This document shows, piece by piece, positions 26,055-35,990 of a stretch of DNA of 64,000 bases. How positions within the stretch are numbered: the first letter of the stretch is position 1; every line of letters starts with the position of its first letter. Made by a program: the position numbers and the translations under genes. The stretch is from assembly GCA_964372115.1 (NCBI GenBank), contig CAYJPN010000022.1, positions 1 to 64,000 on the forward strand. The letters are read 5' to 3'. This DNA is from CG2-30-36-16 sp964372115 (GTDB taxonomy: Bacteria > Bacteroidota > Ignavibacteria > Ignavibacteriales > Ignavibacteriaceae). The notes beneath the pieces are model-generated. The model was given only the letters and a program-made list of their open reading frames with translations, was not told the DNA's origin and did not search any database.

Positions 26055-26888
26055 ATGATTAAAACATTTTTTTTGATTACTCTTAGCTGCCTCTTAACTT
26101 TTATTTCCTCCCTTAATGCACAAAGCCAGGGCGAGAAACTTTTTTCCCAACTGTGTGCAGCTTGCCATACGATAGGTAGGGGTAAATTAATCGGTCCCGA
26201 TTTAACCAATGTTCAGACAAGAAGAACCGAGGCATGGATAATAAAATTCGTTCAATCTTCCCAAAGTGTAATAAAGTCCGGTGATACCGCAGCAGTAGGG
26301 TTATTCAACCAGTACAACAATATTATGATGCCTGATCATGCTTTAGCTGCTAACCAAATCAAATCGATTATTGAATACATAACAACCAATAGCCAAGACA
26401 CTATCAATCCTAATAAGAAAACTCCCGCTCAAATTTTCAGCGCTGCTTCTGTAACCGAAGCAGATATCGAGAAGGGTAAAAATCTTTTTGAAGGATTGAC
26501 TAGATTAACCAATGGTGGTCCAGCTTGTATCTCCTGCCATAACATTAATAATCAAGCAATGTTTAACGGCGGGCTTTTAGCGAAGGATCTTACGACTGCA
26601 TTTTCGCGTTTAAGTCCCGCCGGCGTTGATGGTATTTTAAGAAATCCCCCCTTCCCCGCTATGGTAAATGGATTTGGATTAGCTCCATTGTCGGATCAGG
26701 AGGTTAAAGATTTATTAGCATTCTTATATCATACAGATAGCATGGGAGAAGCTATGATAAATCCATTGCAATCTCAATCGACTTTGTTGATTGGAATAAT
26801 GATAGGATTAAACATATCGCTTATAGTATTGTTGTTTATGTGGGGAAGAGTTAAAAAGTACAGCGTCAATTTTCATGAATTTATTTAA
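26055..26888 (+). CDS. Membrane-anchored dihaem cytochrome c (NarC-like)
   Basis: 277 residues: a signal peptide (residues 1-22), haem sites CAACH (34-38) and CISCH (158-162), and a C-terminal membrane helix (about 240-262). It is periplasmic with a membrane tail. Placement directly before narG (18-bp gap) recalls Thermus-type NarC cytochromes that link the nitrate reductase to the respiratory chain. Here a normal NarI follows, so the cytochrome may be an added electron path. It is the first gene of the operon. Confidence 0.82.
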   Translation: MIKTFFLITLSCLLTFISSLNAQSQGEKLFSQLCAACHTIGRGKLIGPDLTNVQTRRTEAWIIKFVQSSQSVIKSGDTAAVGLFNQYNNIMMPDHALAANQIKSIIEYITTNSQDTINPNKKTPAQIFSAASVTEADIEKGKNLFEGLTRLTNGGPACISCHNINNQAMFNGGLLAKDLTTAFSRLSPAGVDGILRNPPFPAMVNGFGLAPLSDQEVKDLLAFLYHTDSMGEAMINPLQSQSTLLIGIMIGLNISLIVLLFMWGRVKKYSVNFHEFI

Positions 26889-26906
26889 CATAGAAAAGAG
26901 AGTTTT

Positions 26907-29900
26907 ATGAGTTGGATAAAGGATATTATTTCCCCCGACACAAGAAAATGGGAAGAATTTTATAGAAATAGATTCCAACATGATAAAATTGTACGAAGCA
27001 CGCACGGAGTTAATTGTACTGGCGGATGTTCATGGCAAATTCATGTTAAGGAAGGAATTGTGGTTTGGGAAACCCAGCAACTAGATTATCCTTTATTAGA
27101 AGATGGACTGCCTCCCTACGAACCACGAGGCTGCCAAAGAGGAATTTCATTTTCATGGTATTTGTACAGCCCGTTAAGAATAAAATATCCCCTTATCCGC
27201 GGCGCTTTGATTGATGCTTATAGAGAAGAAAAGAAAAAAACCGGCGATGCGCTTTCGGCGTGGGAAAATCTTCAGAACGATTCAGAGAAAAGAAAAAAAT
27301 ATCAGCAAGCGCGCGGCAAAGGCGGATTTAGAAGAGCCACGTGGGATGAAGTAAATGAAATTATAGCTGCGGCAAATATCTACACCGCAAAAAAATATGG
27401 ACCGGATCGTGTAATTGGTTTTTCACCTATTCCTGCAATGTCTATGCTTAGCTATACGGCGGGCAGCAGATTCTTACAACTCTTTGGCGGGGTTAATCTT
27501 AGTTTTTATGATTGGTATTGCGATCTTCCAAATGCATTCCCTGAAGTTTGGGGCGAGCAAACTGATGTTTGTGAAAGTGCCGATTGGTATAATTCCAAAA
27601 TGATAGCTGTTATGGGCGCAAATTTAAACATGACAAGAACTCCCGACTGTCATTTCTTTGCAGAGTCGCGCTATAATGGAACTAAAGCAATTGTGTTTGC
27701 GCCGGATTTCAATCAAGTTGCAAAATATGCCGATCAATGGGTTCCGCTTCATGCCGGAAGTGATGGCGCTTTTTGGATGGCAGTAACGTATGTTATCCTA
27801 AAAGAATTCCATCACGAAAAGAAAACACCATACTTTATTAACTATGTAAAAAAATATACCGACTCACCCTATCTTGTTGAACTTGTTAATGATAACGGTA
27901 CTTACAAACCAGGAAAACTTGTCCGTGCAAATCAGGTGTCTGATTACAAAGATATTCCAAATGGTGAATGGAAATTTTTAAACATCGATTCAAAATCCGG
28001 CAAGCTTGTTGTTCCTAAAGGCAGCGTTGGACACAGATGGGATACGAAACAAGGCGATTGGAATCTTAAGTACGAAAATTCTACCGACAACTCACAATAC
28101 AATCCTGTATTAAGTTTAGCTGAAACTCATGATGATATTCTTCAAGTGGAATTTCTTGAGTTTGGTTTGAACATGAAAAAGTTACGTGGAGTACCTGTAA
28201 ATAATATTGAAACAACTGACGGCAAGAAAATTTCTGTTACAACTGTTTATGATCTTACCATGGCACAGTACGGAGTTGATAGAGGTTTAGGCGGTGATTA
28301 TCCAAAAGATTACTCAGACAAAGATTCTTCTTATACTCCGGCCTGGCAGGAAATTTTTACGGGAGTCGATTCAAAAACTGTTATCAGCTTTGCGCGCGAG
28401 TGGGCAGGTACTGCCATTAGTACCGAAGGCAAGTGCATGATAATTATTGGCGCCGGAGTGAATCACTGGTTTCATAATAATCTTATGTACCGTGCGGGAA
28501 TTATGGCTTTGATGCTTTGCGGCTGCGTTGGAAAAAATGGTGGAGGAATGAATCATTACGTAGGTCAGGAAAAATTAGCTCCTGTTGATTCCTGGTCTAC
28601 TATTGCATTTGCAAGAGATTGGGTTGATGCCTCACGTCTTCAACAAACGCCAATCTGGCATTACATCAATACCTGTCAATACCGATATGACGGACGGACG
28701 TCAAAATATAATACTGCGCCGGAAAATGAATTAACTAAAAAACATATGGCGGATTTAATCTTTAAATCCGTACGAATGGGAGGGATGCCCTTTTATCCGC
28801 AGTTTAATAAGAATACACTTGAGTTAAATAAAGAATCTAAATCAAATAATCCTGAAGAGATAAAAAAGAGTGTTTTAGAAAAGCTCAAATCGAAAGATAT
28901 CGAATATTCCGTTGCCGATCCAGACGCAGAGATTAACTTCCCAAGGGTGTGGTATATTTGGCGGGGCAATGCAATTGCAGGCAGTATGAAGGGGCACGAG
29001 TTTGCTCTCAAACATTACCTTGGAACGCATTCAAATGTAATCGCGAAAGACAATGAAGAAAAAACCGAGGAAGTTAAATGGCACGATATAGCGCCGGTTG
29101 GCAAAATGGATTTAGTTGTTGACTTAAATTTCAGAATGGATTCTTCCGCGCTTTATTCCGACATTGTATTGCCCGCAGCTTCGTGGTATGAAAAGAATGA
29201 TTTGAACAGTACCGACATGCATTCCTTCATTCATCCTTTATCGGCGGCTATTGCCCCGGTATGGGAATCAAAAACCGATTGGGAAATTTTCAGAAATATC
29301 GCCTTCGAAACGAGTCAATTGGCGAAAAAACATTTTAATCATCCGCAGGTTGATGTCGTTACGGTTCCCCTTTCGCACGATTCGCCTGATGAAATTACGC
29401 AGCCCGAAATCAAGGATTGGTATTTGGGCGAATGCGAAGCGATACCCGGAAAAACAACCCACAAAATTACGATCGTCGAAAGAGATTACACAAAAATTTA
29501 TGATAAGTTTATCTCGCTTGGACCAAATGTAAAAACCAAGGGTCTGGGGGCGCACGGCAATCATTATCAGTGCGGAGATTTTTATGACGATATGATAAAG
29601 TCTAATTATTTCCCTACTGAAAAAATTGACGATGAAATTTATCCGTCTCTTAAAGAAGATGTATCGGCGGTAAATGCTGTTTTATATCTTTCCTCGCTAA
29701 CTAACGGCGAACTGACTCACAGAGCTTACAAATACATGGAATCAAAAACCGGTTTGGCGCTTGCCGATCTTGCCGATGGAAGCAGAGATGTAAGAATCAA
29801 TTTCAAAGATTTACAAGTTCAACCGCGCAGATATAATACATCGCCTGTCTGGTCGGGGCTAATGAACAATGGGAGAGCGTATTCTGCATTTACATATAAT

Positions 29901-30515
29901 GTTGAAAGATTGGTTCCATGGAGAACGCTTACCGGACGACAGCATTTTTATCTCGATCATGAAATGTACATAGCCTTTGGCGAAAATCTGCCTACGTTCA
30001 AACCTTCACCAAAGCCGGAGGTTTTTGGCGAGCTGAAAGAAACTTTGAAAGACGACAACGCAAAAGTTCTGAATTGTTTGACACCGCACGGTAAATGGCA
30101 CATTCATTCAACTTACATGGATAATTTGCGAATGTTAACTCTTGGGAGAGGGATGGAACCCTGCTGGTTAAGCGAAGAAGATGCAAGCGAACTTTCAATT
30201 AAAGATAATGATTGGGTTGAAGTTTATAACGATAACGGTGTTTACTGCACCCGCGCAGTCGTAAGTACACGAATTCCAAAAGGTGTCTGCATTGTTTATC
30301 ACACAGTTGAAAGGACGATATCTATTCCCAAATCACAGGTGCGCGGAAATAAAAGAGCAGGGATGAATAATAGTATCACCAGAATACATCTAAAACCGAA
30401 TTTTCTTGCCGGCGGATATGGTCAGTTTACGTATCATTTTAATTATTGGGGACCCAGTGCGCCGAACCGGGATACACACGTGGTTGTTAAAAAAATGACA
30501 AAGGTTGTGTTTTAA
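26907..30515 (+). CDS. narG: Respiratory nitrate reductase alpha subunit NarG
   Basis: 1202 residues, close to the E. coli length of 1247. The N-terminal [4Fe-4S] site has His33, Cys37, Cys41 (HGVNCTGGC) and Cys75. The molybdenum ligand Asp is in FYDWYCDLP near residue 201. It lacks a Tat signal, so it faces the cytoplasm like NarG of E. coli rather than archaeal-type enzymes. It binds Mo-bis-MGD and reduces nitrate to nitrite with electrons from NarH. Followed by narH after 107 bp and then by narJ and narI at close spacing. Confidence 0.97.
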   Translation: MSWIKDIISPDTRKWEEFYRNRFQHDKIVRSTHGVNCTGGCSWQIHVKEGIVVWETQQLDYPLLEDGLPPYEPRGCQRGISFSWYLYSPLRIKYPLIRGALIDAYREEKKKTGDALSAWENLQNDSEKRKKYQQARGKGGFRRATWDEVNEIIAAANIYTAKKYGPDRVIGFSPIPAMSMLSYTAGSRFLQLFGGVNLSFYDWYCDLPNAFPEVWGEQTDVCESADWYNSKMIAVMGANLNMTRTPDCHFFAESRYNGTKAIVFAPDFNQVAKYADQWVPLHAGSDGAFWMAVTYVILKEFHHEKKTPYFINYVKKYTDSPYLVELVNDNGTYKPGKLVRANQVSDYKDIPNGEWKFLNIDSKSGKLVVPKGSVGHRWDTKQGDWNLKYENSTDNSQYNPVLSLAETHDDILQVEFLEFGLNMKKLRGVPVNNIETTDGKKISVTTVYDLTMAQYGVDRGLGGDYPKDYSDKDSSYTPAWQEIFTGVDSKTVISFAREWAGTAISTEGKCMIIIGAGVNHWFHNNLMYRAGIMALMLCGCVGKNGGGMNHYVGQEKLAPVDSWSTIAFARDWVDASRLQQTPIWHYINTCQYRYDGRTSKYNTAPENELTKKHMADLIFKSVRMGGMPFYPQFNKNTLELNKESKSNNPEEIKKSVLEKLKSKDIEYSVADPDAEINFPRVWYIWRGNAIAGSMKGHEFALKHYLGTHSNVIAKDNEEKTEEVKWHDIAPVGKMDLVVDLNFRMDSSALYSDIVLPAASWYEKNDLNSTDMHSFIHPLSAAIAPVWESKTDWEIFRNIAFETSQLAKKHFNHPQVDVVTVPLSHDSPDEITQPEIKDWYLGECEAIPGKTTHKITIVERDYTKIYDKFISLGPNVKTKGLGAHGNHYQCGDFYDDMIKSNYFPTEKIDDEIYPSLKEDVSAVNAVLYLSSLTNGELTHRAYKYMESKTGLALADLADGSRDVRINFKDLQVQPRRYNTSPVWSGLMNNGRAYSAFTYNVERLVPWRTLTGRQHFYLDHEMYIAFGENLPTFKPSPKPEVFGELKETLKDDNAKVLNCLTPHGKWHIHSTYMDNLRMLTLGRGMEPCWLSEEDASELSIKDNDWVEVYNDNGVYCTRAVVSTRIPKGVCIVYHTVERTISIPKSQVRGNKRAGMNNSITRIHLKPNFLAGGYGQFTYHFNYWGPSAPNRDTHVVVKKMTKVVF

Positions 30516-30622
30516 TTTATGATTTATGAAAGACGGAATTAAGAAAAAAATAAAAAAACTTTTTAGTAGCGGTGTATGCAAAGTCAATCAAATACTCAAT
30601 AATAAATAACAGATAATAAATC

Positions 30623-32176
30623 ATGGACATACGATCACAAGTTGCAATGCTTTTTCATTTAGATAAATGTATTGGCTGCCATACATGTTCTATTGCCTGT
30701 AAAAATATTTGGACAGACAGAAAAGGCGCCGAGTATATGTGGTGGAATAATGTTGAAACCAAACCCGGCACAGGTTATCCATCAAAATGGGAAGATCAAA
30801 ATATTTATAAAGGCGGTTGGAAGAAAAACGGCGATGAAAAACTTTCACTTAGAGGTTCGGGCAAGTATAAGGGATTGCTTAATATTTTCCACAACCCGTA
30901 CCTGCCTTTATTGGAAGATTATTATGAACCCTGGACATACAAATATCTTGATCTTATAGAATCTCCTCAAGGAGATGATCAGCCAACTGCACGCCCGGTT
31001 TCATTAGTAACTGGAAAACCAATAAACATAAAAACAGGTCCCAATTGGGATGACGACTTAAGCGGAACACCTGAATATGCAAGGCGTGATCCGAACTTAA
31101 AAAATTTATCTCCTGCTGAACAAGAAGCAATGTTTCAACTTGAAAAAATGGCGATGTTCTACCTGCCAAGAATTTGCAATCATTGTTTGAATCCTGCTTG
31201 TGTTGCGTCTTGTCCATCGGGGGCAATTTATAAACGGGGTGAAGACGGCGTCGTGTTAATCAATCAGCAGGTTTGCCGCGCATGGAGAATGTGTGTGACT
31301 GCTTGTCCATACAAGAAATCATATTATAATTGGAATACGGGCAAATCCGAAAAATGTATTTTATGTTATCCTAGATTAGAAGCAGGACTTGCGCCTGCCT
31401 GTATGCATTCGTGCGTTGGAAGGATTCGCTATCTTGGCGTTATGCTTTATGATGCGGATAAAATTCAGGAAGCAGCTTCAGCGCCTGATGATGAACTAAT
31501 TGACCGACAATTAGATTTAATTTTAGATCCATTTGATGAAAAAGTAATTCGACATGCAAAAGAAAATGGAATTGCTGATACAACAATCCATGCTGCGCAA
31601 ACTTCGCCGGTTTATAAATTTGTAAAAGTTTGGGGGCTGGGGCTTCCTCTGCATCCTGAGTTTCGTACATTGCCGATGCTCTTTTACGTTCCGCCTCTAT
31701 TACCTGTCATGGCTTCACTCAGTGATCCGGACAACAGCGAACAAGCCGGCAAGCTCGATCCAATTGCGAAGTTTTGGAATAGAGATTCGCTTTATGATAC
31801 ATCGACAGATGCTTTATGGGGTACAATTGAGCAAGCGCGATTTCCAATAAAATATATGGCTAATATGTTTGGAGCTGGGAATGAAGAAAAAATTATTGAG
31901 GTTCTTAAGAAACAGTTAGCGGTTCGTATTCACAGAAGAAGTGTAACTGTCGGCGATATAAATAAAACATTGGTTGAAGGTGCGCTTAGTGACGTTAGTT
32001 TGATGCCGGAGATTGCCGATGATATTTACAAATTATCGGCATTGGCAACTTTTGACGACCGTTTTAACATTCCTCCTGCTCACAGAGAACAGGCTTTGGA
32101 AATGCTTGAAAATACCGGTGATACAAAAGGTTCAACCGGGTTTGGGTTCAAAGAAACACCGGCCAGAGGATTATAA
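30623..32176 (+). CDS. narH: Nitrate reductase beta subunit NarH
   Basis: 517 residues with four Fe-S motifs: CIGCHTCSIAC (16-26), CNHCLNPACVASCP (about 186-199), CRAWRMCVTACP (about 218-229) and CILCYPRLEAGLAPAC (about 246-261). The Trp in CRAWRMC replaces a cysteine and makes that centre a [3Fe-4S] cluster, as in E. coli. It carries electrons from the NarI haems to NarG. The 107-bp gap before it has no gene. Confidence 0.97.
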   Translation: MDIRSQVAMLFHLDKCIGCHTCSIACKNIWTDRKGAEYMWWNNVETKPGTGYPSKWEDQNIYKGGWKKNGDEKLSLRGSGKYKGLLNIFHNPYLPLLEDYYEPWTYKYLDLIESPQGDDQPTARPVSLVTGKPINIKTGPNWDDDLSGTPEYARRDPNLKNLSPAEQEAMFQLEKMAMFYLPRICNHCLNPACVASCPSGAIYKRGEDGVVLINQQVCRAWRMCVTACPYKKSYYNWNTGKSEKCILCYPRLEAGLAPACMHSCVGRIRYLGVMLYDADKIQEAASAPDDELIDRQLDLILDPFDEKVIRHAKENGIADTTIHAAQTSPVYKFVKVWGLGLPLHPEFRTLPMLFYVPPLLPVMASLSDPDNSEQAGKLDPIAKFWNRDSLYDTSTDALWGTIEQARFPIKYMANMFGAGNEEKIIEVLKKQLAVRIHRRSVTVGDINKTLVEGALSDVSLMPEIADDIYKLSALATFDDRFNIPPAHREQALEMLENTGDTKGSTGFGFKETPARGL

Positions 32177-32178
32177 TT

Positions 32179-32844
32179 ATGGAAAAACGAACAGTACGAA
32201 TTCATTACGATTTATTTGCACTGCTATTAGCTTATCCTGATAAAGAATTACTTTTAAAGGTAGAAGCCGCACAAGAATTTATAAATAATAATTATCCTGA
32301 TGCGGCAGAAACAATGATTGAGTTCACCGAATTTGCAAGGGAAACGTTACCTTGGAAGTGGGAAGAAATTTACACACGCACTTTTGATGTGCAGGCTATT
32401 ACAACGCTTGATGTTGGTTATGTTTTGTTTGGAGATGATTACAAAAGAGGGGAATTGTTGGTTAACCTCAACAAAGAACATACTAAAGCAGCGAATGATT
32501 GCAAAACAGAATTATCCGATCATCTGCCAAACCTATTACGACTTCTCAACAAGGTAAACGATAACGATTTTAAGAACGACCTTGTTTATTTAATAATCAA
32601 ACCTGGGCTAAAAAAAATCATTAGCGAATTTGATAACAGAAAAATTGAAAAGAAAAATAAGATTTATGAGAAACATCACAACACCCTTATTCCACAGGAA
32701 AAGAAATACGGAACAGTGTATAAATATCTTCTTAAATCTTTATTAATGGTTCTGGACAAGGATTTTGATGATAATCAAAAAGCGATAATTGATGAAAGTC
32801 AGTTTCAAACCAAATTTGCAAATGAAATGGAACTACCGGATTAG
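32179..32844 (+). CDS. narJ: Nitrate reductase assembly chaperone NarJ
   Basis: 221 residues of the NarJ/TorD all-helical chaperone family: YDLFALLLAYPDKELL at the start and a central TLDVGYVLFGDDYKRGELLVNL matching the conserved TLYLFEHVHGESRDRGQAMVDL-type segment. It helps insert the Mo cofactor in NarG and is not part of the final enzyme. It begins 2 bp after the narH stop, so translation is coupled. Confidence 0.92.
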   Translation: MEKRTVRIHYDLFALLLAYPDKELLLKVEAAQEFINNNYPDAAETMIEFTEFARETLPWKWEEIYTRTFDVQAITTLDVGYVLFGDDYKRGELLVNLNKEHTKAANDCKTELSDHLPNLLRLLNKVNDNDFKNDLVYLIIKPGLKKIISEFDNRKIEKKNKIYEKHHNTLIPQEKKYGTVYKYLLKSLLMVLDKDFDDNQKAIIDESQFQTKFANEMELPD

Positions 32845-32853
32845 GAGAATGAT

Positions 32854-33582
32854 ATGAATTTGTTAAATAATTTTTTCTTTGTTGCTTTGCCTTATCTTGC
32901 CATAATTATTTTCTTAATAGGCTCTATATATCGGTACAAATCAAAAAAATTCTCTTACTCTTCTTTGTCCTCACAATTTTTAGAAACGAGACGCTTGTAC
33001 TGGGGTTCGCTTCCCTTCCACTGGGGGATAGTGTTTCTTTTCTTCGGTCACTTAATAGCTTTTGCAATTCCTCAATCAGTTTTGCTCTGGAATCAACAGC
33101 CTGTCCGTCTGGCAATTCTTGAGATAACGGCTTTTGTGTTTGGTATTATGACACTGCTGGGTCTTATCAATTTATTTTATAGGAGAATAACTAATCCGCG
33201 TGTCAGAATAGTTTCTAGTTATATGGATATAATTCTTGAATTGCTGCTTCTTGCACAAATCTTTTTAGGGCTGTGGGTGGCTTATGGATTCCGTTGGGGC
33301 TCGTCCTGGTTTTCTGTTGTTTTAACACCGTATCTGTATTCCATTTTTACACTAACTCCACAAACTGACGCTGTATTTATGCTGCCGGTTATTGTTCAAC
33401 TTCATATAATAGGCGCTTTCTTAATTATTGCGATTATTCCTTTTACAAGATTAGTCCACTTTCTTGTATTTCCTTTAAGCTATCTGTGGAGACCTTATCA
33501 AAAAGTTATTTGGAATTGGGACAATAAGAAAGTGCGTAGTGCAAAAGAAAATTGGCCTATTCACCAACCGCATAATAATTAA
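32854..33582 (+). CDS. narI: Nitrate reductase gamma subunit NarI (cytochrome b)
   Basis: 242 residues with five membrane helices. Haem-b ligands are seen in FHWGIVFLFFGHLIAF (about 53-68) and QLHIIGAFLIIAIIPFTRLVH (about 188-208), matching NarI. It oxidises quinol at the outer face and passes electrons to NarH. AGGAGAATGAT precedes the ATG. Confidence 0.95.
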   Translation: MNLLNNFFFVALPYLAIIIFLIGSIYRYKSKKFSYSSLSSQFLETRRLYWGSLPFHWGIVFLFFGHLIAFAIPQSVLLWNQQPVRLAILEITAFVFGIMTLLGLINLFYRRITNPRVRIVSSYMDIILELLLLAQIFLGLWVAYGFRWGSSWFSVVLTPYLYSIFTLTPQTDAVFMLPVIVQLHIIGAFLIIAIIPFTRLVHFLVFPLSYLWRPYQKVIWNWDNKKVRSAKENWPIHQPHNN

Positions 33583-33592
33583 TTAAAAAAGT

Positions 33593-35056
33593 ATGGGAGA
33601 AAAAATAACAAGTATGGCACATCGGATATTATTCTTTAATACTTTAGCATTCACAATTTGTTTTTCTGCATGGATGTTGAACGGAACATTAGTTTCGTTT
33701 CTGGTTGATAACCATGTGTTTGATTGGAGCCCGGTTCAAATTGGCTGGCTTCTCGGTATCCCGGTTTTGACAGGTTCGATATTCAGATTGCCTGTTGGAA
33801 TATTGACTGACCGGTTTGGAGGACGATACGTTTACAGTTTTCTGATGTTAATTTCTGCCATTCCTATGTTCCTCCTTTCATACACAAATTCGTATGTTTT
33901 ATTACTCATATGCAGCTTTGGATTTGGATTAACGGGGGCAAGTTTTGCAGTTGGTGTTGCATATACTTCCGTTTGGTATCCCGCCAAGTGGCAAGGAACA
34001 GCACTTGGCATATTTGGAATTGGCAACCTTGGTGCCGCTTTAACTACTTTAATTGGTCCTTCCGTATTACAATTTTTAACTGATAGTGGAAGTAAAATAG
34101 ATAATTGGCGTTGGTTACCAATTATTTATGCAGTAATACTTCTTATTATGGCAATTATCTTTTTTCTCTTTACAGAAAATAAAAAACCTGAAAGGAGCGA
34201 AAAAAAATTCTTAGAACTACTTGAACCATTGCGAAATATTAGAGTATGGAGATTCGGTCTTTATTATTTTCTGGTCTTTGGTTGTTTTGTTGCATTCTCA
34301 CAATGGCTGGTTCCATATTACCTGAATGTTTATTATATGCCGTTTGTTCAAGCCGGAATGGTTGCGAGTTTATTTAGTTTCCCTGCCAGTGTTATCCGTA
34401 TGCTTGGAGGATGGTTGTCAGATAAATTTGGCCCACGTAGAGTGCTTGTATCGGTTTTTATAGCATCAACCGTACTAGGATTGTTATTGGCCTTTCCAAA
34501 AATGGAATTGTATTCCCCCGGTAAAGGAGTAATATCAAAAAACAAAGGAGTTGTTACATCTATCTCTGATAACTTAATTAAAGTTGATAACAATGAGTAT
34601 CCTTTTAATTCTCTAAAAAGTACAACTGAATTAAATGAAGATGGATTTTTAGTATTTCCGGAAAAAACAATGTGGCAAGAGCCTACAGTAAAAGTTGGCG
34701 ATACTATAAAAAAGAATCAACTTATTGCCAAGGGGATTACAAAAATAAATTTTCAAGCAAATGTTAATATTTTTGTTTTCTTTGTTCTATTGATTGGATT
34801 ATCGTGGGGATTAGGAATGGGTGCGGTATATAAATTTATTCCGATGTATTTTCCAAATACTGTCGGGGTTGTTGGCGGCACCGTAGGCGTTTTAGGCGGA
34901 CTCGGTGGATTTTTCGGCCCAATTTTGTTTGGTTACCTTTTAGAGTTCACAGGTTTGTGGCCAAGCAGCTGGTTATTCATATTTTTACTTTCACTCGCTT
35001 GCTTAATTTGGATGCAAATAGCAATTAATAAAATGAATAAGAGAAATGAAAAATAA
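33593..35056 (+). CDS. narK: NarK-type nitrate/nitrite transporter with inserted soluble domain
   Basis: 487 residues, major facilitator superfamily. The NarK signature parts are present: GIPVLTGSIFRLPVGILTDRFGGR, GFGLTGASFAVGVAYTSVWYP (nitrate signature 1) and YFPNTVGVVGGTVGVLGGLGGFFGP (signature 2). Between helices, at about residues 303-387, there is a hydrophilic 85-residue insertion that reads like a small beta-barrel (VVTSISDNLIKVDNNEYPF ... VKVGDTIKKNQLIAKG), similar in pattern to biotinyl/lipoyl-type sandwich domains but without the modified lysine. It would import nitrate and/or export nitrite. Confidence 0.93.
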   Translation: MGEKITSMAHRILFFNTLAFTICFSAWMLNGTLVSFLVDNHVFDWSPVQIGWLLGIPVLTGSIFRLPVGILTDRFGGRYVYSFLMLISAIPMFLLSYTNSYVLLLICSFGFGLTGASFAVGVAYTSVWYPAKWQGTALGIFGIGNLGAALTTLIGPSVLQFLTDSGSKIDNWRWLPIIYAVILLIMAIIFFLFTENKKPERSEKKFLELLEPLRNIRVWRFGLYYFLVFGCFVAFSQWLVPYYLNVYYMPFVQAGMVASLFSFPASVIRMLGGWLSDKFGPRRVLVSVFIASTVLGLLLAFPKMELYSPGKGVISKNKGVVTSISDNLIKVDNNEYPFNSLKSTTELNEDGFLVFPEKTMWQEPTVKVGDTIKKNQLIAKGITKINFQANVNIFVFFVLLIGLSWGLGMGAVYKFIPMYFPNTVGVVGGTVGVLGGLGGFFGPILFGYLLEFTGLWPSSWLFIFLLSLACLIWMQIAINKMNKRNEK

Positions 35057-35705
35057 CGATCAAGAAAAATTATCAAGCGAAAAAACAGATCCGCTTGTTA
35101 GAAGAGTATCAAAAAACACAAAAGAAGAGTTCTCCCCAATGAACCCGCCGGATGCGTACGACCCGCAAAACATTGAAAAAGTTTCTTATGAAAAGATGCA
35201 TCCATTCTTACGGGAATTGATCGATGAACATATGATGTTTGCAAAAGTATTAGACTCGTTTGAACATGCCCTGATTAATTGGCGTAATAACAAATGGATA
35301 TTCAACGATATGATTAATGAAGGATTAAAACAATTTTTTAATTTCTTCGATGAAAAAGTACCGGCGCACAATCAGAAAGAAGAAAAGAAACTTTTCTCCG
35401 TGCTGCAAGAAAAACTAATTGAATCAGACGAACATAATTCAAGAGATTCTTCATATACCGGAATTAGTCTGATGGAGGACGAACATATCAAAGTTGCGCA
35501 GGCGGCGGCTATCGTTTTTAATTTCTTAGGATTGGGTTCACGTTTACCCGATAAGAATTCGCAAGAAATTACATTTGAAGCCGCATTTGATCAAGGTATT
35601 GCAATTGTAGAAACAATGAAACTGCATATCTTCAGAGAAGAGAATATATTGTTTCCGCAGGCAATGCAATTGTTTACTTCATCGGATTTTGAAAAATTGA
35701 ACTGA
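35046..35705 (+). CDS. Hemerythrin-like domain protein
   Basis: 219 residues, with a disordered 50-residue N-terminus and then a four-helix hemerythrin-like bundle: LIDEHMMFAKVLDSFEHAL, VPAHNQKEEKKLFSVL, MEDEHIKVAQAAA and LHIFREENILFPQAM supply the His/Glu iron ligands. It overlaps narK by 11 bp, so it is the last gene of the nar operon. It probably binds NO or O2, or stores iron, near the nitrate reductase. Confidence 0.82.
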   Translation: MKNNDQEKLSSEKTDPLVRRVSKNTKEEFSPMNPPDAYDPQNIEKVSYEKMHPFLRELIDEHMMFAKVLDSFEHALINWRNNKWIFNDMINEGLKQFFNFFDEKVPAHNQKEEKKLFSVLQEKLIESDEHNSRDSSYTGISLMEDEHIKVAQAAAIVFNFLGLGSRLPDKNSQEITFEAAFDQGIAIVETMKLHIFREENILFPQAMQLFTSSDFEKLN

Positions 35706-35990
35706 GCTAGGAATTCTAGTAATATCCGGCAATCGTAAATTATAGTTGTTCTTTTAAATATTATCTCCGAGTTGATAAGTCTAAGTTTACAAATGTTTTA
35801 TTTGTCGTTCCAGCTTAGGCGGAGTCTCCAAAACTAACGTGAATACGATTTATCAACCGACCCGTCTCTTGATGCAGACGGAGAGGGTGTGTTTGGAAAC
35901 GAACAAGCCTGCCGGTTCCGATTACAATCGGAATGTTTTGCGAAGGAGAGTTTTTAAAGTCGATTTGATATAATCATATCTATTTTATTT
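35706..35990 (+). other. Intergenic stretch with several hairpins; possible 3' UTR or small RNA
   Basis: Two clear hairpins, CCGTCT-loop-AGACGG (inside a longer CCC/GGG stem, near 35870-35900) and TCCGAT-TACA-ATCGGA (near 35917-35933), precede a strong terminator. A frame is open through part of it, without a start or protein character. I do not recognise a known riboswitch. Confidence 0.35.

Noticed and set aside
35706..35990. Mo-cofactor or cyclic-di-GMP riboswitch
   Set aside because: Hairpins are present, but the conserved core bases of those riboswitch classes are not, and a terminator plus two other genes separate the region from moaA.
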